Shown one piece after another: positions 45,857-54,743 of a stretch of DNA of 64,000 nucleotides. The notes below the pieces were generated by a model, which worked only from the letters and a program-made list of their open reading frames with translations, had not been told where the DNA came from and did not search any database. How positions within the stretch are numbered: the first letter of the stretch is position 1; each line of letters begins with the position of its first letter. The DNA is from JBAZOY01 sp041648505 (GTDB lineage: Bacteria; Desulfobacterota; Syntrophia; Syntrophales; CG2-30-49-12), in contig JBAZOY010000005.1 in the NCBI GenBank assembly GCA_041648505.1, forward strand, positions 4,949 to 68,948. The letters run 5' to 3'. Both the position numbers and the translations under genes were made by a program.

Positions 45857-46507
45857 CTACCTGTTTCGGGTAACACCCACCCTGTCGCAGTAGACTGTCA
45901 CAGGACAACTGCTGCAGAACGGTGAGATAGGACGGCAAATGTTCCTGCCGAAAGTTACCATCAAGGTGTTATATATGGACCAGTACTCGGGGGGCAGTTT
46001 CTTCCTTAGGGCATACTCAGTTTGTTCAGGGGTCTTAGTTTTTACATAACCGAGGCGGTTTGAAATGCGGTGAACATGGGTATCAACACATATCCCTTCT
46101 TTCCCGTATCCCAGTGAAACAACGAGGTTGGCTGTTTTTCTCCCCACGCCTTTGAGAGTGAGCAATTCGTCAATAGTATCAGGAACGTGCCCGTTGAAGC
46201 GGTCAATCACCTCCCCGCAGGTGAGGAGAATTGTCTTCGCCTTGTTTCTATAAAAACCAACAGGATAAATCGCCCTGATAATCTCTTCCTCGGAAATTTT
46301 CAACATCTCTTCCGGAGTGGAGGCGAGGGCGAAAAGCCTCTCCGTGGCCGTTGCGGTTACTTCATCCTTGGTTCTCAGGCTTAGGATAGTAGAGATAAGG
46401 ATCGTGAAAGGTCCCCTCTGTTCCTTTGCCAGATAAGAAACAACGGGAAGTTCCCGCATGGTTTTCTTAAGTAGGCCGATAACATCCTTGATCTTCTGGT
46501 CGTTCAT
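45857..46507 (-). CDS. nth: Endonuclease III
   Basis: Nth removes oxidised pyrimidines from DNA and nicks the strand. The 216-residue protein has the helix-hairpin-helix LKGVGRKTA with the catalytic lysine, the catalytic aspartate in CVDTHVHR, and the C-terminal [4Fe-4S] motif C-x6-C-x2-C-x5-C ending in VYC. Length is normal. It stands alone on the minus strand upstream of gap. Confidence 0.95.
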   Translation of the reverse strand: MNDQKIKDVIGLLKKTMRELPVVSYLAKEQRGPFTILISTILSLRTKDEVTATATERLFALASTPEEMLKISEEEIIRAIYPVGFYRNKAKTILLTCGEVIDRFNGHVPDTIDELLTLKGVGRKTANLVVSLGYGKEGICVDTHVHRISNRLGYVKTKTPEQTEYALRKKLPPEYWSIYNTLMVTFGRNICRPISPFCSSCPVTVYCDRVGVTRNR

Positions 46508-46974
46508 TGATTTGTATCAACCAAAGGGAGCGATAATCTGCTTGAAGTATTGTCTTTCTGTATACAGTCTTACGATTCTCAATTCAAGTCATTACTGTAC
46601 GGCCTGTTGCCCAAATGTTAATTTTTTACCGTTGCGACATTTTTTATCTTAGGTCTGTCAAGTTCTTTGAAAATAACATTCATAATTGCCCCGATATATC
46701 AAAAACAGGTTATTTACCACGGAAACCGGAAGAGAAAATGCCTTGATTGAAGTAGTTCTTGCTGTTGAGGCTCTTGCTGCAATGCTTTCCTTCGGCATGA
46801 GGGTTTTCTTTACCAATACCTGGATGTTCTGTATTGCACAGGTAAGATACTCTTGAATCCGCATTCGCGCCAGAGACCCCGCCACCGTGCCCGGTCAAAT
46901 CCGTACCGTGTGGCCCTGGCAAAGGACCGTTCCATAGGGTGTTGCCTGATTTTTATGTCCCCCTAAAAAAGAGT
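46508..46974. other. Divergent intergenic region, possibly with gene debris
   Basis: About 470 bases lie between nth (-) and the metal transporter (+). Two overlapping minus-strand frames (46658-46922) are open but resemble nothing I know and have no ribosome binding site, so I leave them uncalled. A promoter for the transporter lies at the right end. Confidence 0.4.
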
Positions 46975-47003
46975 TTGCAGATGAGTTCTATTTTACGTAG
47001 AAT
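46975..47003 (+). promoter_or_regulatory. Sigma-70-type promoter candidate for the metal ABC transporter
   Basis: TTGCAG (46975-46980) and TAGAAT (46998-47003) are spaced by 17 bp, about 32 bases before the substrate-binding protein start. A metal-responsive operator would be expected here, but I could not identify a clear Zur, Fur or MntR palindrome. Confidence 0.45.
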
Positions 47004-47035
47004 AACCGATCATTATGAGGAGAGCGAAGTGTAAC

Positions 47036-47881
47036 ATGAAGAAGAGCGCATATCTTGCAATAACGTTGTCTTTATTGATTATACTGGGAAGCTGTAAAGG
47101 TATCGCTTCGGCCTCGGGCAAAATTCAGGTTGCCGTCAGTGTTCTACCCCAGGCTTATTTTGTGGAGAGAGTGGGCGGAAATCGGGTGAATGTCCAGGTT
47201 ATGATCCCGAAAGGGGCATCTCCTGAGATATATGAACCGATTCCGCAGCAACTCGTCAGGCTGTCCGACTCTCACATTTACATTAAGATTGGTGTACCAA
47301 CCTTTCCCTTTGAAAGGAAATATCTACCTGTCATTGGTGGGAAAAACAATAAAATGACGGTGGTCAATATGTCGGATGGTGCACGCTACCGTGAAGATGA
47401 TCCTCATGTGTGGACTTCACCCTCTTATGTAAAGATAGCGGCCCGGAATATCTGTGAGGCTCTGTCCCTCTACGATCCTCAGTACCGAGATTATTACAGG
47501 AAAAATCTGGCATTATTTTTAGGTGATATTGATGAGTTGGATCGTAAGATCAGAACAATGCTTGCCGGCAGGCAAGGTTATGCTTTTATGGTTTATCATC
47601 CTGCATGGAGCTATTTTGCTGAGGAGTACGGCCTGAAACAACTGGCCATTGAAGAAGAGGGGAAAATAAAAGGAGCATCACATATCAAAGAGATGATTGA
47701 TACGGCAAGACAGAAAGGCATTAAGGTTATTTTAGCTCAGAAGGGTTTTGATACAAAAACTGCGCGAACAATCGCCCACGAAATCGGGGGGAGAGTAATG
47801 GAAGTAGACCCATTAGACAGGAACTGGCTTGACGGCATGGAAACCTTTGCAAAAACCCTCCAGCAGGTGTTGAGAAAATAA
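47036..47881 (+). CDS. Metal ABC transporter substrate-binding lipoprotein (ZnuA/TroA family)
   Basis: This protein binds Zn(II) or Mn(II) outside the inner membrane and delivers it to the permease. The 281-residue protein has a lipoprotein-type signal ending IILGSC (C20), the two lobes of the family, and ligand candidates H124 (DPHVW) and H188 (YHPAW). The first ligand position, normally His in SPHxYEP, is Glu64 in GASPEIYEP. The His-rich loop of classic ZnuA is absent. The ATG at 47036 begins the signal; a second ATG seven codons earlier has no better site. It is followed by the ATPase and permease genes. Confidence 0.88.
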   Translation: MKKSAYLAITLSLLIILGSCKGIASASGKIQVAVSVLPQAYFVERVGGNRVNVQVMIPKGASPEIYEPIPQQLVRLSDSHIYIKIGVPTFPFERKYLPVIGGKNNKMTVVNMSDGARYREDDPHVWTSPSYVKIAARNICEALSLYDPQYRDYYRKNLALFLGDIDELDRKIRTMLAGRQGYAFMVYHPAWSYFAEEYGLKQLAIEEEGKIKGASHIKEMIDTARQKGIKVILAQKGFDTKTARTIAHEIGGRVMEVDPLDRNWLDGMETFAKTLQQVLRK

Positions 47882-47891
47882 GAAAATAAAG

Positions 47892-48629
47892 ATGGAACAC
47901 CTAATTGAAGTTACCAACGTATCGTTTGGATATGAAGACATTCCTGTTCTTGAGGATGTTTCTCTGAATATATTTGAGAAGGATTTTGTTCTTATCATAG
48001 GCCCCAATGGAGGGGGAAAAACAACTCTTTTGAAACTCATCATCGGGATTATTAAACCCTGGATGGGTTCCATCCATATCCATAAAGATGTTTCCGGAAG
48101 AGTAGGTTATGTCCCGCAGTATGCAAGTTTCAATAGAAACTTTCCTATTAGTGCTTTTGAAATGGTACTGACGGGTTGTATTAATACACAAAATTACTTC
48201 GGTAAATACAAAAAAGACGATATTGAAAAAACCGGCAGGATACTCGAAAAAGTAAATATGTATGCCAGGCGGCATGAAAACATTAACAATCTCTCCGGTG
48301 GTCAGATCCAGAAGGTGCTTATCGCCCGCGCCCTGGTTTCTGAACCACTGGTGCTGTTTTTGGATGAGCCGACCGCATCAATTGATATTACATCAAAAAC
48401 CAGTCTAATGGATTTTCTGAACGAACTTAATGAAAAGATGGCTATTGCGGTCGTAACCCATGATCCAACTCCCTTTGCGCCAACATACAGGCACATTGCC
48501 TGCCTTAATAAAAATCTCTACTTTCATGAAAGGGGAGAACTGGACACCCATGTTTTAGAATATGTTTATGGTTGTCCCGTCGAATTACTGGGACACGGCA
48601 TACCTCATACTCTTTTGAAGAAACATTGA
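47892..48629 (+). CDS. Metal ABC transporter ATP-binding protein
   Basis: The ATPase subunit of a zinc/manganese importer. The 245-residue protein has Walker A GPNGGGKTT near residue 37, the ABC signature LSGGQ near residue 137, Walker B VLFLDEP and the switch histidine in VVTHD. It starts 11 bp after the substrate-binding protein, so the three genes form one operon. Its orthology to ZnuC, MntB or others cannot be settled by eye. Confidence 0.93.
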   Translation: MEHLIEVTNVSFGYEDIPVLEDVSLNIFEKDFVLIIGPNGGGKTTLLKLIIGIIKPWMGSIHIHKDVSGRVGYVPQYASFNRNFPISAFEMVLTGCINTQNYFGKYKKDDIEKTGRILEKVNMYARRHENINNLSGGQIQKVLIARALVSEPLVLFLDEPTASIDITSKTSLMDFLNELNEKMAIAVVTHDPTPFAPTYRHIACLNKNLYFHERGELDTHVLEYVYGCPVELLGHGIPHTLLKKH

Positions 48630-48704
48630 CGTATCTCAGAGATCAGGGATCGCAGGTTAGGTCGCCCGTTGATCTTTCAAGCCTGGTTCCTGGAACTGAC
48701 ACTT

Positions 48705-49559
48705 ATGCCTATGGGAAATATCTTATCTTACGAATTCATGCAGAATGCTGTCTTGACCGGGATCATGGCCAGTATTGTCTGCGGTGTCATAGGGCCTTTC
48801 ATTGTAACAAAACGTATGGTTTTTATCAGTGGCGGCTTGAGCCACACCGCATTCGGTGGATTGGGCATCGCCTATTGGCTGGGAGTAAAGCCTCTCTACG
48901 GAGCAACCGCTTTTGTGCTACTTTCCGCGGGGATAATTGGAAATTTGAAAGAAAAGATGAGTGACCTGTTTATCGGTATCCTCTGGGCTGTAGGAGTGGC
49001 CATAGGGATCATTTTTATCCATATGACTCCGGGTTACACCCCGGACCTCATGACCTTCCTGTTCGGGAATATCTTGATGATACCCAGAACAGATGTCATC
49101 ATTACCTTTATTTTAGTGCTAATCGTAACTTTAACGGTTTTTATATTTTACCGGGGTTTTGTAACTATTACCCTCGACGAAGAGTATGCCCGGGCCAGGA
49201 AATTGCCCGTAAAGGCACTGAACATGGCACTGATTATCTTAATTGCCCTCTCCATTGTAACATTGATTCAGGTGGTCGGTATCATTCTGGTTATCGCGCT
49301 GCTTACCATTCCTGTCGCAGTTGCCGGCGAAATGTCCTTGAATTTCAAGCAAATCATATGGCTTTCTATCGGATTCGGTATTATCTTCTGTCTCTCCGGA
49401 CTTTTCATTTCCTATCTTCTTGAACTACCATCAGGGGCCTCAATCATTCTCATCGGCGGTATGTTCCTTATCTTTGTCAAGGGCGCCAAAAAGCTGTTTC
49501 CCCGTCAGAGAGCCATCGTCTCCCATGAGGGGTCCCGGACGAAGTGCAGTACCCAGTAA
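48705..49559 (+). CDS. Metal ABC transporter permease (ABC-3 family)
   Basis: The membrane channel of the importer. The 284-residue protein has about eight hydrophobic helices and the family segment GGLSHTAFGGLGIAYWLG near residue 42. The frame opens at a TTG (48669), but the ATG at 48705 precedes the usual N-terminus; a second ATG at 48711 is possible. It completes the substrate-binding protein, ATPase, permease order of the cluster 9 transporters. Confidence 0.92.
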   Translation: MPMGNILSYEFMQNAVLTGIMASIVCGVIGPFIVTKRMVFISGGLSHTAFGGLGIAYWLGVKPLYGATAFVLLSAGIIGNLKEKMSDLFIGILWAVGVAIGIIFIHMTPGYTPDLMTFLFGNILMIPRTDVIITFILVLIVTLTVFIFYRGFVTITLDEEYARARKLPVKALNMALIILIALSIVTLIQVVGIILVIALLTIPVAVAGEMSLNFKQIIWLSIGFGIIFCLSGLFISYLLELPSGASIILIGGMFLIFVKGAKKLFPRQRAIVSHEGSRTKCSTQ

Positions 49560-49694
49560 CTAAAATAACTGTTAAGCGATAGAACATTTGTTGCTTGACA
49601 TTTTCTTAGATAAAAGGTTATAAGCACCAATTCACAAGATGTGACGAACCGGAAACGTTAGATTCTGATAGGATTTTTTGCGGAAGTGATTTTA

Positions 49695-49767
49695 GTCCCC
49701 ATCGTCTAGAGGCCTAGGACACCGGCTTTTCACGCCGGTAACCGGGGTTCGACTCCCCGTGGGGACG
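49695..49767 (+). tRNA. tRNA-Glu (anticodon TTC)
   Basis: A 73-base cloverleaf: acceptor GTCCCCA with TGGGGAC, D arm TCTAGAGGCCTAGGA, anticodon loop CTTTTCAC with TTC, and T arm GGTTCGACTCC. The discriminator base is G, and CCA is not encoded. It lies alone on the plus strand and ends one base before the convergent B12 activation gene. Confidence 0.93.
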
Positions 49768-49768
49768 T

Positions 49769-50395
49769 TTAAATAAGCCATTTCACACCTGCAATGGCCG
49801 TCACAGACTTTTCCGGTACAAGAATACAGCTTGCCGTGATTTTAACGCCTATTCGGTCCAACTCTAAAAGACGGTGGATCGTCTTCTGATTTTCCAGTAA
49901 AAAATCACCATAACCGGCGGAGTAACGTTTCTGCATGAGTGTTTTATTCTCCCGGCGCAGATTCTGTTTAAAATAACTCATGATCCAGTCCAGAGATGCG
50001 TCAGCCATTTCACTGGCTGCCGCATCAAAAACGACAGACCGTTTTAGATTGTCACTTGCGGCATCTTTCTCAATCGCCCTCATTATATCGTTGCCCGCCG
50101 TGGCACCCATCAGGATAACCTCTTGACAATGCTTAAGAAATGCAGCAAGTTGTCGGCTCTCAAAGATCAAATCGTTGGACAGGGTAATTCTGGCGGTATC
50201 ATTCTCCTTTATGGGCAGCCGTAACGCTGTACCCTGGAGATGAATCAGGGATCCGGCATCTTCTATATATTGTTCTACTGCCTCTTGCTGCCTGGATGGT
50301 ATTCTGGTAACACCTCTGCGGTATCCAAGTCGTCCGTATATCCTTTTATGTGGCACACTGATGGATATGGTATCGAAAAAAATAGGGGAGTGCAT
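49769..50395 (-). CDS. Stand-alone B12-dependent methionine synthase activation domain protein
   Basis: A 208-residue protein equivalent to the C-terminal reactivation domain of MetH. The conserved part RYSAGYGDFLLENQ leads to LLELDRIGVKITASC and PEKSVTAIAGV, which binds S-adenosylmethionine in MetH. In organisms with a split or shortened MetH this domain is encoded separately and restores oxidised cobalamin. No MetH core is in the window. The methylmalonyl-CoA mutase a few kilobases away also uses B12, but that proximity may be chance. The start has no strong ribosome binding site. Confidence 0.8.
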   Translation of the reverse strand: MHSPIFFDTISISVPHKRIYGRLGYRRGVTRIPSRQQEAVEQYIEDAGSLIHLQGTALRLPIKENDTARITLSNDLIFESRQLAAFLKHCQEVILMGATAGNDIMRAIEKDAASDNLKRSVVFDAAASEMADASLDWIMSYFKQNLRRENKTLMQKRYSAGYGDFLLENQKTIHRLLELDRIGVKITASCILVPEKSVTAIAGVKWLI

Positions 50396-50469
50396 ATCGT
50401 TTTCTTTATCCGTTGACCGTGTTTAACTCTTTGTCGGTGAACGGTGGACGCTGAGCTATTACAAAGTCA

Positions 50470-51579
50470 TTAGCCGACCGTGTCCAATTTCCCCGATTCT
50501 TCAGGGATCGGTTGACTATTTATAGGGAAGGATACGTGGAACGTTGTGCCTTTGTTGCTATCAGAGGTAACTGTTATTTGTCCTCCAAGTTCATCTACGG
50601 TTTTTTTGGTGACCAGCAGCCCCAGGCCGGTACCGTAGCGTTCCTTCGTGGACAACATTTCGGTAAATATATAATCTTCCCATCCATGTGGCAACCCCGG
50701 GCCGTTATCAGAAACCTCAAAAATCGCTATCGGTCCTTTGCGGCTGGTTCTTATCGCTACCCGATGATCGTTCCGGTTTGAATCGAACTTACAGGCATCC
50801 AGTGCATTGTGTACCAGATTACTCAGAGCTATATGGAGATCTTCAGCATTAAGTAACATAGTACCGAGTTCCCGGTCAACATCTATCGTCATTTCAATTT
50901 TTTCCCGTGCCGCTGTTTTGGAAAAAAGGTCAAAAACCTCAAGAGCCACATGATTAGGGTTTATGAGGCTGATCTCGTGCTCACGCTTTTTGGCACAGTA
51001 AAGTATATCCTTTACCAGACCGGCAATACGGGCTACATTGCGTTGCACCATCTCCCAGCCTTTTAAGGTTTCTTTACTGTCCTTTTTATTTAATCCTGAA
51101 TTTACCACGTAAATGCCGCCATCAAGACCGGTGAGGATATTTTTGATGCCGTGGGCCATTGTGGCTACGGTATGTCCCATCATGGTCAGCTCGGTTTGCA
51201 TACGCTTAACAGGTGTAATGTTGGTAGACATTTCCATCACCGCTGTAATTTCTCCTTTTTCATTTCGCAGGGGACTGGTGTAGACGATAACGAAAGCTTC
51301 TTTACCATCGCGGGTAATTACCTGTTCTTCGCTCACATGGACCTGACCGTCCTTAAATGTCTTACCTACCGGACATTTTGGACAGGGATCCGTTCTTCCT
51401 TTATATACTTCGTAACACAACTCCCCTATCCGGTCACCAAAGTCATTCCGGAACAGTTCGTTGATTTGAATTATCCGTAATTCAGGATTTTGTACAGAGA
51501 TGTAACAGGGAACCTTCCGGAAGAGCTGGCGATAATCGCGTCGGGTTGGTTCCAATTCCTCGATGCTGTTTCGATCCAT
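50470..51579 (-). CDS. PAS-domain sensor histidine kinase
   Basis: A 369-residue cytoplasmic kinase with no membrane helices. It has a PAS domain (about residues 15-120) carrying cysteines in the order C-x11-C-x2-C (DPCPKCP), a dimerisation helix with the phospho-accepting His in MAHGIKN, and an ATPase domain with N box HNALDAC, G1 DNGPGLP and G2 GTGLGL. The ATG at 51579 follows AGG; the frame opens 14 codons earlier. It is 29 bp downstream of the response regulator gene, its likely partner. The cysteine cluster may sense redox state, which fits the Tmc-like genes upstream. Confidence 0.88.
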   Translation of the reverse strand: MDRNSIEELEPTRRDYRQLFRKVPCYISVQNPELRIIQINELFRNDFGDRIGELCYEVYKGRTDPCPKCPVGKTFKDGQVHVSEEQVITRDGKEAFVIVYTSPLRNEKGEITAVMEMSTNITPVKRMQTELTMMGHTVATMAHGIKNILTGLDGGIYVVNSGLNKKDSKETLKGWEMVQRNVARIAGLVKDILYCAKKREHEISLINPNHVALEVFDLFSKTAAREKIEMTIDVDRELGTMLLNAEDLHIALSNLVHNALDACKFDSNRNDHRVAIRTSRKGPIAIFEVSDNGPGLPHGWEDYIFTEMLSTKERYGTGLGLLVTKKTVDELGGQITVTSDSNKGTTFHVSFPINSQPIPEESGKLDTVG

Positions 51580-51608
51580 ATTATTACCTGATCTGATCAG
51601 CTGGAAAT

Positions 51609-51983
51609 CTATTTCATGCAAGTTTTAACTTTGGCAAGTAAATCCTCGGTGGAGAATGGCTTCTCGATAAATTCTTCCGGCTTAGGTAGCCCACCGCGAT
51701 CACGGGCGAAGAAATCCTTATATGCGCTGACCCCTGTAAGAACGATTACCGGAATATTTTTGTATTCTTCGCTCTTTTTGAGTTTACGGTAGAGCCCGAC
51801 TCCACTCTGATTTGGCATGATGATGTCCAGAACGACTGCGTCGGGATGAAATTCGCTGACTTTAATGAACCCTTCCTCCCCATCTGCCGCGGTTTCCGTC
51901 TCGTAGCCATTGTTGGTGAGCAGAGAAGTCAAATAGGTTCTCAAATCTTCTTCATCGTCTACGATCAAGATTTTCTTGGCCAT
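51609..51983 (-). CDS. CheY-like response regulator
   Basis: A 124-residue single receiver domain. Acidic residues appear in VDDEED, the phospho-accepting Asp in VVLDIIMP near residue 52, the Thr in VLTG and the Lys in EKPFS. There is no output domain, so it acts by protein contact. The ATG at 51983 follows GGAGGGG. It is transcribed just before the sensor kinase, and the two presumably form a pair. Confidence 0.92.
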   Translation of the reverse strand: MAKKILIVDDEEDLRTYLTSLLTNNGYETETAADGEEGFIKVSEFHPDAVVLDIIMPNQSGVGLYRKLKKSEEYKNIPVIVLTGVSAYKDFFARDRGGLPKPEEFIEKPFSTEDLLAKVKTCMK

Positions 51984-52034
51984 TTTCCCCTCCATTTTTC
52001 AGCTTAATGGTTTATGGTTTCTAATCCTTTCCCC

Positions 52035-52643
52035 TTATTTTTTAATCTGTGTCAGGGTTTCCCTTACCTTTTCTCTTACCTCCGGATGCTGGTTTTTATC
52101 GTTCACTGCTTCTTCCAGGGCTGCCAGTACCTCCCTGTTGTCCCCCTGGCTTATCATACCCAGAGATTTCGCGGCCATGATACGCACCTCTATCTCGTCA
52201 TCTGTTAAGCAAGTGACGAGTTGACTGCAAGCGCTCCCAGCTGCAGGGCCTATCTCTCCCAGCGCCCAGGCTATCGTTGCCCTTACGTACCAAACTAAAT
52301 CGGCGGCCAATGCATTAGTGAGTGACGTTACCACCGGTGCCGCCTTTGGTCCAAGATTACCAAGAGTGTAGGCTGCATACTCTCTTACATCCTCGTGCTC
52401 ATCTTGAAGCAGGGGTGTAATCTTTTCCGCGAGTATGCCTGCATCTAATCTGATCTCTTTTATGGTCTGCAACGCGGCCAGGCGGACAAACCAGATGCTG
52501 TCCTTTAGGGCTTCAATCAATACATTGCCAACGATGGGGTTATCATCAGCTCCAATATCTCCGAGAGTGCGGGCAGCGGCAAAGCGTATATGGCAATCAT
52601 TATCTCCCAAGTCGCATATTAGTCGGGCTATCGCCTTTTCCAT
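52035..52643 (-). CDS. HEAT-repeat protein
   Basis: A 202-residue protein built from about six HEAT/PBS-lyase-type helical repeats, each with a core like VRxxAAxxLGxLG (for example IRFAAARTLGDIG, VREYAAYTLGNLG, VRATIAWALGEIG). Such solenoids mediate protein-protein contacts. No catalytic site is visible. It lies between the Usp gene and the two-component pair, suggesting a role in signalling for the redox operon. Confidence 0.85.
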   Translation of the reverse strand: MEKAIARLICDLGDNDCHIRFAAARTLGDIGADDNPIVGNVLIEALKDSIWFVRLAALQTIKEIRLDAGILAEKITPLLQDEHEDVREYAAYTLGNLGPKAAPVVTSLTNALAADLVWYVRATIAWALGEIGPAAGSACSQLVTCLTDDEIEVRIMAAKSLGMISQGDNREVLAALEEAVNDKNQHPEVREKVRETLTQIKK

Positions 52644-52723
52644 ATTAAGAGTTTTTCAAAGATTTCATATTCAGGTCAATTACCGGTTATCAGCGATCGA
52701 TATAAGACTTGCGACAGGTTTTT

Positions 52724-53251
52724 TCAAACCTGGATAAGTGACCATTCGCCTTCCTTAATCCCCAATTGATCAATAATGTCAACTGCCTGCTTATTGAGGT
52801 GGAAGGAATTTGGCTTATCCGGACCCACCATGATCACCGGTACCCTGAAATTGGCAGCGAATCGCTCGATCTGCTGGCCACCAAAGTCCGCACCACGTTC
52901 AGTGTATCCCAGTACTAAGAGATCATACTCTCTTCGATGCAGACAGCGGGCCAGTTCAGCCCCCTCATTTCCCTCACATAGCCGGAAGCCCACCTTAACA
53001 AAGTCTCCCAGTCTTGACTCATAGTACTCACGCAGCTCGTATTCCTTTTTGACCTGCAACTCATCGGTAACCAGCACCAGCGTGTCTTTCTTTTCATCTG
53101 CGTAGACTACTTCCCGGCGGAAACGGAAAGGTGAAGCCAACCAGTGGAAGATATTGAGTTGAATATCTTTCTTAGTGGCCAATCTGAAGGCATAATCAAA
53201 TGCCCAGTCTCCCTGACGGGAATAGTGTGAACAAAGTCCGATTGCTTCCAT
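52724..53251 (-). CDS. Universal stress protein family protein
   Basis: A 175-residue protein with the alpha/beta Usp fold: an opening strand MEAIGLCSHYS, a middle segment DLLVLGYTERGAD, and a last strand VPVIMVGP. The usual ATP-binding G-x2-G-x9-G(S/T) run is not intact, so nucleotide binding is doubtful. Usp genes often accompany tmc-type redox operons. It starts 18 bp after the TmcB-like gene. Confidence 0.7.
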   Translation of the reverse strand: MEAIGLCSHYSRQGDWAFDYAFRLATKKDIQLNIFHWLASPFRFRREVVYADEKKDTLVLVTDELQVKKEYELREYYESRLGDFVKVGFRLCEGNEGAELARCLHRREYDLLVLGYTERGADFGGQQIERFAANFRVPVIMVGPDKPNSFHLNKQAVDIIDQLGIKEGEWSLIQV

Positions 53252-53269
53252 ATTTTATACCTTTCTCCT

Positions 53270-54703
53270 TCATTTTTTCTCTGTTTTTTCCGGAATAATT
53301 AAGGCCTCGGCAACCAAGTCTAAAATCTGGACCACCTGTATGTCAAGCTTATAGTGTTTTATCACGTCAGTAAGACCATCGACACAGTTATGGCAAATGG
53401 TACAGACTTGCTTAGCCCCCGTAGCTGTCATTTGTTCTGCCTTAATTCTTGCCACTTCCATCCGAAGAGGTTTATACTCCACCATAGACAGGAGCCCACT
53501 ACCCCCCGTACAGCAGAAGTTGTCTGTCCGGTTGGGATACATCTCACGGAAATCGGTACAGACCCGGTTTAATATCCAGCGGGGCTCTTCAATAAGATCA
53601 CCGGAACGGGCTATATTACAGGAGTCGTGAAAGGTAACCGGCAGAGGATTCCGGGAGGGATCCACCTTTATTATCCCCTGATTTATGTAGCGGATGAGGG
53701 TAATCAAAACAGATTCATTGTGAATATCCTGTTCATATTTGGCCCAGTTGTAGCCTTCCCACCGGCTGGACCGGTAACCATGGCCGCACTCGGAGATTAC
53801 GATCCGCTTGGCCCGCAGACGCTTTGCCGCTTTGTAGAGATTTCCGGCTATATAACCTCCCAATTTGTCATCACCTGAGAAGAGCCCGAAGTTGGTCTGA
53901 TCCCAGCCCCAACTTGGCATTGTCCAGCTCTCCCCGGCGAGGTGGAATATCTTGCCGGCATTGCCAATCGAGCGTGGGTCATACTTAATCTCACGGGGAT
54001 TAACGGTGTACATGAAGTCGCAGTCTTCCTTATCTACCGGTATCTTGAAGGTGGGATCGTCCAATTCGGCCTGGATTTCTTCTTCCATCCATTCCAGGGT
54101 TTCGATATAATCTTCCTGTGTAACTCCCATCTGGTTACCGAGTTCCCATGAGTCCTTGCTAACTACGAAGACTCCCTCAGGCACAATCCCCAGTTCCGTG
54201 AGAAGCCCCCTGGTCATTCGAACGAGAATCGCCGTGTCCACACCCATCGGGCAGTTTAAGGTGCAACGCCGGCAACAGGAGCAGGTTCCAAAGACGATAT
54301 TCTTGAGACGTTTTAAGTCTTCATCATCCTTGGGGCTATTTGCATGTACCCACCAAGGGACGATCCGGCCGGTCCAGTCAAAATGTTTTTTGAAGATACG
54401 CCTGATCTGGTCAGCCTTGTAAGCTGGGGTCATGGTCGGGTCGTGAGGACGGACTAGGGCGTAATGACAAGATTCAGCACACATGCCGCAATGTACACAA
54501 CCTACCATCGAGCTTACCACCTGACGGCTCAATTTGGGTTTCAGTAATTCAAGCAATTTTTTTACATTATCCTGTTTGGGATTATAGACCTTGAGACGTC
54601 CATCAACAACACAAGGCGTCTTGTCTTCAACTGCTTTTATCTGTTCCTTTATATCCAGAGGTAAATTAATTACATCGGAGATATTAATGCATTTCTCGTT
54701 CAA
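53270..54703 (-). CDS. TmcB/DsrK-like iron-sulfur protein with CCG (HdrD-type) domains
   Basis: A 477-residue cytoplasmic redox protein. It has two [4Fe-4S] motifs, CVHCGMCAESC near residue 68 and CSCCRRCTLNC near residue 140, then two cysteine-rich CCG-type domains, one with SECGHGYRS and one with FHDSC and NFCCTGGSG. This is the layout of HdrD, DsrK, HmcF and TmcB, which oxidise or reduce thiol/disulfide partners or pass electrons to the membrane. With the membrane protein just upstream it forms a two-subunit unit. The tetrahaem cytochrome and other subunits of the classic Tmc complex are not in the window. Confidence 0.85.
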   Translation of the reverse strand: MNEKCINISDVINLPLDIKEQIKAVEDKTPCVVDGRLKVYNPKQDNVKKLLELLKPKLSRQVVSSMVGCVHCGMCAESCHYALVRPHDPTMTPAYKADQIRRIFKKHFDWTGRIVPWWVHANSPKDDEDLKRLKNIVFGTCSCCRRCTLNCPMGVDTAILVRMTRGLLTELGIVPEGVFVVSKDSWELGNQMGVTQEDYIETLEWMEEEIQAELDDPTFKIPVDKEDCDFMYTVNPREIKYDPRSIGNAGKIFHLAGESWTMPSWGWDQTNFGLFSGDDKLGGYIAGNLYKAAKRLRAKRIVISECGHGYRSSRWEGYNWAKYEQDIHNESVLITLIRYINQGIIKVDPSRNPLPVTFHDSCNIARSGDLIEEPRWILNRVCTDFREMYPNRTDNFCCTGGSGLLSMVEYKPLRMEVARIKAEQMTATGAKQVCTICHNCVDGLTDVIKHYKLDIQVVQILDLVAEALIIPEKTEKK

Positions 54704-54743
54704 TGGTACTCTCCTTTCAATATTTGAGATATATTCGCATGTC

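Noticed and set aside
46658..46922. Two overlapping minus-strand frames between nth and the metal transporter
   Set aside because: No ribosome binding site, no recognisable family and biased composition; probably chance or old debris.
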